From the NCBI GenBank assembly GCA_910586715.1, contig CAJUJG010000023.1, positions 40,180 to 53,019 on the forward strand: 12,840 bases of DNA, in the 5' to 3' direction. This document shows positions 1 through 6,803 of the stretch, piece by piece. Position 1 is the first letter of the stretch. Each line of letters opens with the position of its first letter. Source of the DNA: an uncultured Lachnospiraceae bacterium (GTDB taxonomy: Bacteria > Bacillota > Clostridia > Lachnospirales > Lachnospiraceae). The notes below the pieces were generated by a model. It made no database searches and was not told the DNA's origin. It saw only the letters and a program-made list of their open reading frames with translations. A program made the position numbers and the translations under genes.

Positions 1-202
1 CCCCATATCTTTGTGCAGATCTTTGCACAGAACAATTACATTTTTATTATAGTATGAATTACGCTAAATGTACAGTTAACATATTCACTAAAAATTTTAT
101 GTAAATTTGTGAAATATTTGTAGCAATAAAAACAATTGGCGTTTTTGGGGGATTTTATTTCTGCACAATATGGGCGTTATCGTAAACAAATGCTGTGGTT
201 GA
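1..202. other. AT-rich intergenic region after the phosphatase gene, with a TGTGCA dyad
   Basis: No gene is seen. I found no convincing terminator after the phosphatase stop; only a weak AT-only hairpin (AAAAAC with GTTTTT) occurs near 130-150. Downstream of the promoter at 46-74, a perfect dyad TGTGCA-GATCTT-TGCACA (12-29) lies in the expected leader of the gene to the left. It could be an operator or a small hairpin. Confidence 0.35.
46..74 (-). promoter_or_regulatory. Sigma-A-like promoter reading off the left edge
   Basis: On the minus strand TGTACA (74-69) and a perfect TATAAT (51-46) are 17 bases apart. Transcription would start near 40 and leave the window, so it belongs to a gene to the left. 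The -35 box differs from TTGACA at two positions. Confidence 0.5.
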
Positions 203-2755
203 TCAACGCATAAGCTTTATTGCCAGTCTGTTTTTGCCGTCGGCATTTTCGTATTCCACATCATCCATCATGGTCCGTACCATATAAATACCAAGTCCGC
301 CGATTTCCCGCTCTTCAGCGTTTTGTGTTATATCAGGCATATCATTTTCAAGCGGATTGTACGCAACACCATTGTCCTCAAATACAATCTGTACATATTC
401 GGGAACAACATGACACGTTATTTCGGCTTCCGATGCTTTGCTGTAACGGCAGATATTGGAGTACAACTCATCGACCGCTACCAAAAGCTTTGCCCTGTCT
501 GATTTGTTTACCGTTTCTTCTTTTAATATATCATCCATGAATTTTATAACGTCCGGCATACTTTCGATATGCGGTGTGCCGCACCACGCTTCTTTTTTGT
601 TTGCTTCTGCATTAAACCGCACCGCCAGCATGGTAATGTCGTCAAACTGTTCCGCAATGCCTTCAAACGTGCATACGTCATTCCATACCGCATCAATAAC
701 CTCCTGCGGCTCATTGGAGCCGAACAGCTCAAGGATACGTTTGAGACGCTCCTCTCCATAGAGCGCGCCGTCACAGTCGTTTGCCTCCGTAACGCCGTCA
801 GAACACTGAAATAAAATATCTCCTGCCCGCAGCCGGACAACCGACTGCCGGTATGTCATGCCTTCCGCTCCCGCAAGCACAAAACCGCCAAGCTCTGTCA
901 AATATACGACATTTCCATCTCTTCCTTTTATGAGCGGATGGCAATGCCCTGCATTGATGTAGGTTAAAGTTCCGTCCGATATGTCAAGTATGCCTGCCCA
1001 TGCCGTCACAAACATGCCGTTTTTATTGTTGGCGCACAGGCTTTCATTGGTAATCTCAAATGCCCGCTCAAGATTCTTCTCCCGTTTTATGTTTGACTGC
1101 AGAAGCGCTTTGGCGATAACCATAAAGAGCGCTGCCGGAACGCCTTTTCCGGATACATCGGCTACGACAAGCGCCAAATGCTCCTCATCCGTCATAAAAA
1201 AATCGTAAAAATCTCCGCCCACTTCCTTTGCCGGACGCATCACCGCCGCAAGCGTAAACTCCTGGTACTGCGTAAAGCATCCATTTGCCGCGGGCAGCAT
1301 ATCACTTTGTAAATGCGCCGCCACCGTCAGTTCTGTACGGATACGCTCTTTCTCCGCGGTCGCTGCCGCAAAGCTTTTAATATAAGCCTGCACTTTGTCT
1401 GCCATTGCGTTAAATGCAGCGCCTAACTCTTCTATTTCATCACCGCTTGATATGTTCGTGCGGTAGTCTAAATTTCCGGCGCCTATCTTTTTCACATCTC
1501 TTGTAAGCGCAAGGATCGGTCTTGTAAATCTTCTTGTCATTGCCACCCCTGCAATTCCCAGCATAAGAATCACAACGGCTACCATGCCTGTTATCATTTT
1601 GATTGATTTTCCGATTGCCTGATCCTGCTGTTTTGCCGTTTCCTCTGTCATTGCAAGAATATGTTTCTGCGTCTCGAGTGCGGGCGATATAACGTCTTCC
1701 ACTGCCATAACCGCAGCAAAGCTCCACCCCATTGTCGGAAGAGGCGCATATGCAATATAAACCTCTTTGCCGTCCAATAATATACGGTCCACACCGCAGA
1801 AGCCTGCCGTCATCGAAACCGCCGTATCGGCAAGCTGCGTGTTTTCACTTTTGCGCAGATCCGCCGGAGTATCCGGGGACGCCGCGGTTTCTCCTTCCGT
1901 CATCGCAGACACCATAACCTGTCCGTTATAATTTAGAAGAAACGCATATCCCGTGCCATTCACCGACGTATCAAGCACTGCCTGATTCACTGTGTTTAAA
2001 TACGACCCTGTGCCCGCCACGGCAACCACTTCATCCCCTTTATAAACAGGTTCTGCGCACACAATGCAGCTTCCGCCGCCGTGCACATCCTCTATCACAT
2101 CGGAGTAGACATACTGTCCCTCCTTTGCCGAAAGCGCCCGTTTATACCACTGTCTGTCCTCCGACTCCAAATAGGACGGCGCCCTCCCTTTTTCTTCAAA
2201 CTTGCTGTAGGCGATATAATCCGCCTGTATCACCCAGCCGCTGAGCGTACTGATGTACGTTGAGGAAACCATGTCATTGTTGGCATTATATTGCACCAGC
2301 ATATCCTGAAGATTTCCAAGCTTCAGAATCTCCTCACGCTGTTTTCTGCCTGCGTCTTCAAGCCGCTGCGAATATAAAAGCTGCGCTGCAAGTTCTGTGC
2401 TTTCCTCCGCAGGAGGCGGCGTCTGCCTGTCCGGATACTGGTCGGGATTTTCATAAATCCGCTTCGCAGTTTGGGCAATACCGTGCACATACGACCTGAC
2501 TTCCAAAAATTTTTCATCAATATATGCCGCTTTCTCTTTGGAAACAGTCATAAGCTGTTCCTTTGCCATATGCTCCAGCGCTTTTTCCGAACGCTGCGCA
2601 GCGGTTTCCCCCAAACTGCGGCTGTTTTTTACGGATATATTTTTCATCAGCTTCAAGTTTGTAATGCTTACCGCCCCGTTTATAAATGCCGCAACCAAAA
2701 CCATTCCCAATAGAAATGCCATAATTTTAAAGCCTATCGTGTGTTTGACTCTCAT
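203..2755 (-). CDS. Membrane sensor phosphatase/kinase: dCache-HAMP-SpoIIE (PP2C)-HATPase protein
   Basis: An 850-residue membrane protein that probably controls a STAS partner-switching module. Segments in order: transmembrane helix about 8-31; extracellular sensor about 32-387 with a dCache-like WY motif (DRQWYKRA near 200-207); second transmembrane helix about 388-407; HAMP about 408-465; PP2C-type SpoIIE phosphatase about 505-715. The phosphatase keeps the metal-binding aspartates in VGGDFYDFF (512-520), ADVSGKG (532-538), SDGVTEA (652-658) and FDDITML (704-710). A GHKL ATPase domain of the RsbW/SpoIIAB type fills about 725-850, with N-box VAVDELYSNI (759-768), EDNGVAYNP and GGLGIYMV. Phosphatase and putative Ser/Thr kinase are therefore in one chain. 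I chose ATG 2755 because GGGAG lies 7 bases upstream; a TTG at 2800 is open in frame but would overlap the previous gene. It is the last gene of the operon, 32 bases after the previous stop. The likely substrate is the STAS protein at 4745-5044 (inference). Confidence 0.93.
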   Translation of the reverse strand: MRVKHTIGFKIMAFLLGMVLVAAFINGAVSITNLKLMKNISVKNSRSLGETAAQRSEKALEHMAKEQLMTVSKEKAAYIDEKFLEVRSYVHGIAQTAKRIYENPDQYPDRQTPPPAEESTELAAQLLYSQRLEDAGRKQREEILKLGNLQDMLVQYNANNDMVSSTYISTLSGWVIQADYIAYSKFEEKGRAPSYLESEDRQWYKRALSAKEGQYVYSDVIEDVHGGGSCIVCAEPVYKGDEVVAVAGTGSYLNTVNQAVLDTSVNGTGYAFLLNYNGQVMVSAMTEGETAASPDTPADLRKSENTQLADTAVSMTAGFCGVDRILLDGKEVYIAYAPLPTMGWSFAAVMAVEDVISPALETQKHILAMTEETAKQQDQAIGKSIKMITGMVAVVILMLGIAGVAMTRRFTRPILALTRDVKKIGAGNLDYRTNISSGDEIEELGAAFNAMADKVQAYIKSFAAATAEKERIRTELTVAAHLQSDMLPAANGCFTQYQEFTLAAVMRPAKEVGGDFYDFFMTDEEHLALVVADVSGKGVPAALFMVIAKALLQSNIKREKNLERAFEITNESLCANNKNGMFVTAWAGILDISDGTLTYINAGHCHPLIKGRDGNVVYLTELGGFVLAGAEGMTYRQSVVRLRAGDILFQCSDGVTEANDCDGALYGEERLKRILELFGSNEPQEVIDAVWNDVCTFEGIAEQFDDITMLAVRFNAEANKKEAWCGTPHIESMPDVIKFMDDILKEETVNKSDRAKLLVAVDELYSNICRYSKASEAEITCHVVPEYVQIVFEDNGVAYNPLENDMPDITQNAEEREIGGLGIYMVRTMMDDVEYENADGKNRLAIKLMR

Positions 2756-2787
2756 GAAACCGCTCCCTTTCAAGTCTAAATCGTCAG

Positions 2788-3735
2788 TTACTGCTTCCAA
2801 AACTTCTCTCTGTCCTCTTTTTGACTGTCAAATCCTGACGTACGCTCATCCTCTCTTGCAAAAGGCGCATGTCCAGGAATAAACTTATCGCTTCTGTAGC
2901 TTAAATAAACTTTCTGATTCGCCGCATATCCTTGTCTTCCCAGCATCTCCAAAAGCGCTTCATATGGCAGAAAGCCTGCGTTATGAATGCCGTTTCTCAA
3001 ATCTTTTGCCTCATACGCAAACACGCTGTTTTCTCTTGCAACCTCTATTGCCATAGCCGTTTTCCTGCCAAAATCATATCCTGCCTCAACCGTATGCGTT
3101 CCCTGCTGAAAAATCGGATGCATTACAATGACGCGTCCCGCATCCTGTGTTAACATTGGCAGTTCCTGCTCGTAAAGGACACTCATTTCGTCCACGGTCC
3201 TAAAATAAATATGCGCCCGTCTGCCTTTTTCATATCCGCCGACAAACGCCCCGGACAATATATTCCACAACCCGCCTTCCCGTTTCCACTCCCAGGTTAC
3301 CTTGAGATTGTCCAGCAACCCTCCAAAAGGCGTTCCTTCAAGCGGGCAGTATCCCATTTTTCTGATTGCAAGGCTCAGCGCATACCCGCCTGACCACAAT
3401 GCCAGCTCCTGTTCTTCCGGGACCGCAAGTCCGTCATCCTCCTGTATCATTTCAACAGCCTCGCGGAAGTAGGGGTTGTTGTCCACGGTGTTGAGATATT
3501 CCTGATTATTTCTTTTTGTCATCGCTAAGTCAGCGTTGGCTAACTGGGTACGATAACCTTCTATCAGCTTATTCCATATCGTCTCAATGCGCACCCTGCT
3601 GACAGGACAAAACTGCTCATACTGTTCTTTGAAGCTTGAATAATACGGATGTTCTAAAGCCGCTCCTTCTCCTGCCATGATTTCCGATATTATTTTTATT
3701 TCCGCCTGTGTAAAATCTTTCTGTGATGCTTTCAT
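2788..3735 (-). CDS. Protein of unknown family (315 aa) in the partner-switching operon
   Basis: I do not recognise this family. It is a soluble, mixed alpha/beta-looking protein without signal peptide or membrane segment. The N-terminal half, residues 1-110, is helical and charged. The central part is rich in Gly, Trp and aromatics (LALWSGGYAL, LKVTWEWKREGG, LSGAFVGGYEKGRRAHIYF). A conserved-looking core follows (GRVIVMHPIFQQGTHTVEAGYDFGRKTAMAIE), and the C-terminal 30 residues are hydrophilic and probably disordered. Its ATG sits in a 4-base ATGA overlap with the stop of the upstream acetyltransferase gene, and GAGGAG lies 8 bases before the start, so the two are translationally coupled. 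The stop is 32 bases ahead of the phosphatase gene. Its position between GNAT and phosphatase suggests a role in the signalling part of the operon, but nothing in the sequence shows a catalytic activity. Confidence 0.88.
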   Translation of the reverse strand: MKASQKDFTQAEIKIISEIMAGEGAALEHPYYSSFKEQYEQFCPVSRVRIETIWNKLIEGYRTQLANADLAMTKRNNQEYLNTVDNNPYFREAVEMIQEDDGLAVPEEQELALWSGGYALSLAIRKMGYCPLEGTPFGGLLDNLKVTWEWKREGGLWNILSGAFVGGYEKGRRAHIYFRTVDEMSVLYEQELPMLTQDAGRVIVMHPIFQQGTHTVEAGYDFGRKTAMAIEVARENSVFAYEAKDLRNGIHNAGFLPYEALLEMLGRQGYAANQKVYLSYRSDKFIPGHAPFAREDERTSGFDSQKEDREKFWKQ

Positions 3736-4748
3736 ATCATGTTCTCCTCTCTGATATATTCTGCTATTTTCTGAAATTCCACATTTAACTTTAGATCCTC
3801 TAAATGAAACAGCACCCCTCCCGCATGATGCATAATCAGATACGCGTTATCATCGCACAAGGGTTTTATCCCGGTAAAAAAAAATCCTTTTTTTGCAAGC
3901 TTTTCATAAACGCTGACTGCATATCTGTCATTGCTGTTTAAAAACACGTTTGCAGTATGTTCACCCCTTAGCGGATACGTCCAAAGAAGCTGCCCCAACT
4001 GTCTGTCAAAATCTGCTCCGATTGTAAGAATATGAATTTCAAGGTATTGATGTTTTCTGTCATAATGATAGGAAAGTCTGCTGTTTGCAGGCATTTCCCC
4101 GCAATCTTGCGCCGCACTGTCCATAATTTCATATGCCGCTCCTAATTCCTCAAACCGTTCCCTGCAAAACGCTTTATGTCTGTCCGGTAGGTACAAACGT
4201 CCCGCATTTTGTCCGCACATTGCTTTTACCTGTATGCCAAGGGGCATTTTTGTATTTCTTCCGTTGTCATAGGAATGGTGCAGCACCTCTAAATCAAATA
4301 TATTTGGCAAAATACCGACTGCTTTCATACCCAGGCCGCAAAGAAGTTTTTGTGTGACGTCGTGAAACAGTACCGGCTGGCTGTAAACCGCCGAAGCCTT
4401 CTTATCCTCAAGCAGCTTTAATCCATATTCAAATATCCTTTGCGCAATTTTGTGCCCTCTGTACTTTTTTTTCACAACCTGCGCCACGATTTCATATACG
4501 GTACAGGTTTTCCCTTCTGTTCTGACAAGCGCTGTTGTCCCTGCAATCTCACCGCTTGGAAGCTGTGCGACAATGAAAATATCGCGTCCTTTTTCGGCGC
4601 TTTCCATAATTGCGGGCGCACTGTACCATGTTTCTTTTGCATAGGTATCCCCATACTCATCGCGAATACAGTCAATCATTCCTTTTTCGTCACCGCAGCG
4701 GTATCGGCGCACCGTAACACACAGCTCCTTTTCTACACCAGAACTCAT
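3732..4748 (-). CDS. GNAT-family acetyltransferase-like protein, two-part
   Basis: A 338-residue cytoplasmic protein. Residues about 11-150 form a GNAT fold: VRRYRCGDEKG opens the first strand, and EIVAQVVKKKYRGHKIAQRI (86-105) is motif A, the acetyl-CoA binding segment. The usual R-G-x-G-x-G/A loop here reads RGHKIA (97-102), with Lys in place of a Gly, so cofactor binding may be altered. Residues about 200-310 look like a second, degenerate GNAT-like half (ANVFLNSNDRYAVSVYEKL, then KKGFFFTG). From memory of the family, long GNAT proteins of this kind recur beside STAS and HATPase genes, which fits this context. The start ATG overlaps the stop of the STAS gene by 4 bases (ATGA) with no strong Shine-Dalgarno sequence, implying translational coupling. 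The substrate cannot be told from the sequence. Confidence 0.9.
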   Translation of the reverse strand: MSSGVEKELCVTVRRYRCGDEKGMIDCIRDEYGDTYAKETWYSAPAIMESAEKGRDIFIVAQLPSGEIAGTTALVRTEGKTCTVYEIVAQVVKKKYRGHKIAQRIFEYGLKLLEDKKASAVYSQPVLFHDVTQKLLCGLGMKAVGILPNIFDLEVLHHSYDNGRNTKMPLGIQVKAMCGQNAGRLYLPDRHKAFCRERFEELGAAYEIMDSAAQDCGEMPANSRLSYHYDRKHQYLEIHILTIGADFDRQLGQLLWTYPLRGEHTANVFLNSNDRYAVSVYEKLAKKGFFFTGIKPLCDDNAYLIMHHAGGVLFHLEDLKLNVEFQKIAEYIREENMI

Positions 4749-5044
4749 CGCAGTGTCAGGATTTTGTCAAATCCCGTAATTTTAAAAACATCCATCACGG
4801 CAGTCGGTACCTGCTCTACTGTCAGTTCTCCGCCCTTTGCCTTCATTTTCTTTTCCGCCCCAAGCAATACGCGAAGCCCTGCTGACGAGACATATTCCAC
4901 TTCTTCCATGACCACCGTCAACGCCGTAATATCCTCCAATTCGTTTGCAACAACTTCTTCAAGCTTTGGCGCCGTAACAGTCTCAAGTCTTCCTTTTAGT
5001 CTGATTGTCATTGCGCCTTGTCCAATCTCTTTCATGATCTCCAT
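4745..5044 (-). CDS. STAS-domain protein (anti-sigma factor antagonist-like)
   Basis: A 99-residue single STAS domain of the SpoIIAA/RsbV type, at the family's usual length. Strands and helices follow the fold: AMTIRLKGRLETVTAPKLEE (11-30), then TVVMEEVEYVSSAGLRVLLG (43-62), then VFKITGFDKIL (87-97). Ser54 in VSSAGLR aligns with the phosphorylated Ser58 of Bacillus SpoIIAA (DSSGLG). The flanking Asp is replaced by Ser53. In known systems this serine is phosphorylated by a GHKL kinase and dephosphorylated by a SpoIIE/RsbU-type phosphatase, and both domains are present in the membrane protein at 203-2755. The start is ATG 5044, with GGAGG 7 bases upstream. It lies 18 bases after the preceding small gene and overlaps the GNAT gene by 4 bases. 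No sigma factor is encoded in the window, so its binding partner is unknown. Confidence 0.95.
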   Translation of the reverse strand: MEIMKEIGQGAMTIRLKGRLETVTAPKLEEVVANELEDITALTVVMEEVEYVSSAGLRVLLGAEKKMKAKGGELTVEQVPTAVMDVFKITGFDKILTLR

Positions 5045-5062
5045 TCCTTCACCTCCACAAAA

Positions 5063-5341
5063 TCACTTGCTGTCCTCTTCCCAAGCCGGCTTTCTCTTAA
5101 ATCCTATATGATAAGTAGACTTTTCCATTGTAAGCTCGTGTTCCCCAATCATATATCTTCCGATCGTTACGTCCTTTCCGAGTATAATCCCCTTCGGATA
5201 TTCGTTCAGGCAGCGGTTTAACACTTGAACCTGCTGCTCAATTGACTGCTCCGACAGGGGATTATTCGGATTAACGCTTCCAACGGAAACCAGCTTCACA
5301 TATGTAATATCTGTTAATGCGGTTTTTTCCCGTCTGTCCAT
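5063..5341 (-). CDS. Small protein of unknown function (92 aa) following the DUF2589 gene
   Basis: I cannot name this family with confidence. It is a compact, soluble 92-residue protein with no signal peptide or membrane segment. N-terminal strand TDITYVKLVSVGSV is followed by an Asn/Pro turn (NPNNPLSEQ), an amphipathic helix with cysteine (VQVLNRCLNEYPKG), and strands IILGKDVTIGRYMIGEHELT and TYHIGFKRKPAW. The predicted alpha/beta layout and the GRYMIGEHELTMEKSTYHIGF stretch look like a conserved domain rather than a chance ORF. I place the start at ATG 5341 because AAGGAG ends 5 bases upstream; the in-frame GTG at 5347 would overlap the ribosome binding site. It lies 28 bases after the long DUF2589 gene and 18 before the STAS gene, so it joins the two halves of the operon. 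Confidence 0.82.
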   Translation of the reverse strand: MDRREKTALTDITYVKLVSVGSVNPNNPLSEQSIEQQVQVLNRCLNEYPKGIILGKDVTIGRYMIGEHELTMEKSTYHIGFKRKPAWEEDSK

Positions 5342-5369
5342 ACGCACTCCTTGTTTCTACACCTTATAC

Positions 5370-6509
5370 TTAATCCTCCACATCAGCCAGTGCTTTATTG
5401 TATTCCTGTTTTTTATCAAATACTGCCTTATCAAGCTCTTTCGATTTTTTATACGCCTCTAATGCCTTGTCCTGCGCAATCTGCATCTCATCATATTTTG
5501 TATTAAGGTCGTCAGAGCCTCTTTCATATGCCTTTGTCTTAATTTCGCCGCTGCTTTCTTCAACGCTTACCTCAATAAGACCAAATACAGGCGACACGGC
5601 TCCTGCAGCCGGATTTGCCTCGCTGCTTGCGGCATCAAGCATATCAAGCGTCCTGTTTTGAAAATCATTCCATTTTGCCGTAACCTTGTCCATCGCAGTC
5701 TGATACTTTTGCGAAAGCGCTTCATAATTGTCACTTTCTTCCTTACCTTCAAGATACTGCGTCTGTTTTGACTGAAATTCAAGGAGCTGTACGTTTGCCG
5801 CTCTTCTAAGTCTTGTGACACATTCATTCAATCCTTCGTTTGCCGCGATAAGACATCTTTGCATCTCATCCAGTTCATTTTTTAAACGCTTTCTGCGCTC
5901 CGCTTTCAGTCTTGCTTTATCTGAAAGATTGTTTCCGTTTGCATCCTTAATTGTCGATCCCACAAGTGCAGGCGCAACGTTTGCTGCCATCATATCAAGA
6001 ACTCTTGCAAGACCTTCCGGTGTTCCATGATTCGTCGCCCGCACATCCACATGATATTTAGCAGAATTATCCGATTTTCTCGTATTCTCCTGATGTACGC
6101 TGACACTGCCTGAAATACTGACTTTAATCGGACCAAGTCTTAACTGTCCGTTGAGTCCGGCGCCCACATCAAGTGATTTCTGCGAAGATTCGCTTTGCTT
6201 TACTTCCATGTCAAACAGCACATTGACCTCGTCAAGCTGCAGGTTCGGAATCGGTACAATTGCAAGCATCGGTATGTCCATTTTCATCTCATCCAAATTG
6301 CTTGTTCCGTCCTCGTTTGCGCTTCTCTTCTGATAGGAAAACGCCACTGTTCTGACCTTACCGTTATTATCAAATCCCACATGATTGATAAAATCCGCCG
6401 TCGAGTCCGCGAGCATTATACTTGCGTCCGCCGCTGCCGTAAGCGGTCCTCCGATTAGCGATCCCATATCCAACCCTTTAAACTGATCTGCTATTGCTGC
6501 CATATGCAT
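5370..6509 (-). CDS. DUF2589 family protein with long C-terminal coiled coil
   Basis: A 379-residue soluble protein. Residues about 15-190 match my recollection of the DUF2589 family: SLIGGPLTAAADAS (17-30), INHVGF (41-46), the hallmark DIPMLAIVPIPNLQLDEVNV (78-97) followed by LFDMEVK, a Gly-rich LGPIKVSISGSVSVHQ segment, and TPEGLARVLDMM (163-174). Residues about 195-290 and 335-379 are charged, heptad-like helices (RLKAERRKRLKNELDEMQ; EAYKKSKELDKAVFDKKQE), so it probably forms oligomers. The family has no established function that I know. The first ATG directly follows the stop of the preceding gene (TAGATG). A second ATG at 6503 (MAAIADQ) has better spacing, 9 bases, from the GGAAGG ribosome binding site and may be the true start. 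It is a relative of the protein at 6778-7623. Confidence 0.92.
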   Translation of the reverse strand: MHMAAIADQFKGLDMGSLIGGPLTAAADASIMLADSTADFINHVGFDNNGKVRTVAFSYQKRSANEDGTSNLDEMKMDIPMLAIVPIPNLQLDEVNVLFDMEVKQSESSQKSLDVGAGLNGQLRLGPIKVSISGSVSVHQENTRKSDNSAKYHVDVRATNHGTPEGLARVLDMMAANVAPALVGSTIKDANGNNLSDKARLKAERRKRLKNELDEMQRCLIAANEGLNECVTRLRRAANVQLLEFQSKQTQYLEGKEESDNYEALSQKYQTAMDKVTAKWNDFQNRTLDMLDAASSEANPAAGAVSPVFGLIEVSVEESSGEIKTKAYERGSDDLNTKYDEMQIAQDKALEAYKKSKELDKAVFDKKQEYNKALADVED

Positions 6510-6803
6510 CTACCTTCCTTTCCTTTTTTTGCCACATCCAAATACTATGTAAAACAGGTTTCTTATTTTTTCACGCAGATTATAATATATTTGTTTTTGC
6601 CGCTTCTTAAACCCTAAAACTGACACTTGTGTCACTTTTGCTGTTTCAACCCAAAGAATACGCTCCTGCAAACCCTGTTCCGAAAGCAGACGAAAATTCA
6701 TTTCCCAAACGAGCCTCGCAAGGTCTTCTTCCAATAGCATTCTTATGCGTTCGGCGGACGTTTTTTTTCCTGTAATTCTACTTAAAGTCCCTTTCAAGTC
6801 CAT
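6510..6803 (-). CDS. Small basic protein of unknown function (97 aa), overlapping the DUF2589-like gene
   Basis: A 97-residue, strongly basic protein with no recognised family. The N-terminal two thirds is helical and charged (KKTSAERIRMLLEEDLARLV, EMNFRLLSEQGLQERILWVE). The C-terminus holds a short hydrophobic patch (NLFYIVFGCG) between basic clusters (KKRQKQ and KKRKGR), which could be a membrane-touching or nucleic-acid-binding tail. It is too short and too charged to look like a normal holin. The frame is open further upstream to 6914, but the start that makes sense is ATG 6803: GGAG lies 7 bases before it, and the overlap with the upstream gene is then only 26 bases. Its stop codon TAG abuts the ATG of the next gene. 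Position and ribosome binding site support a real gene; function is unknown. Confidence 0.75.
   Translation of the reverse strand: MDLKGTLSRITGKKTSAERIRMLLEEDLARLVWEMNFRLLSEQGLQERILWVETAKVTQVSVLGFKKRQKQIYYNLREKIRNLFYIVFGCGKKRKGR

Noticed and set aside
120..202. Rho-independent terminator after the phosphatase gene
   Set aside because: Only a weak AT-only stem could be drawn, without GC core or T-run placed correctly.
2756..2800. TTG start for the membrane phosphatase at 2800
   Set aside because: It overlaps the preceding gene and lacks a ribosome binding site, whereas ATG 2755 has GGGAG 7 bases upstream and places the transmembrane helix right at the N-terminus.
4440..5111. Long plus-strand open frame (223 aa) opposite the GNAT and STAS genes
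   Set aside because: It lies opposite two well-supported genes, has no ribosome binding site or recognisable domain, and its Ser/Thr/Pro-rich content is typical of an antisense shadow.
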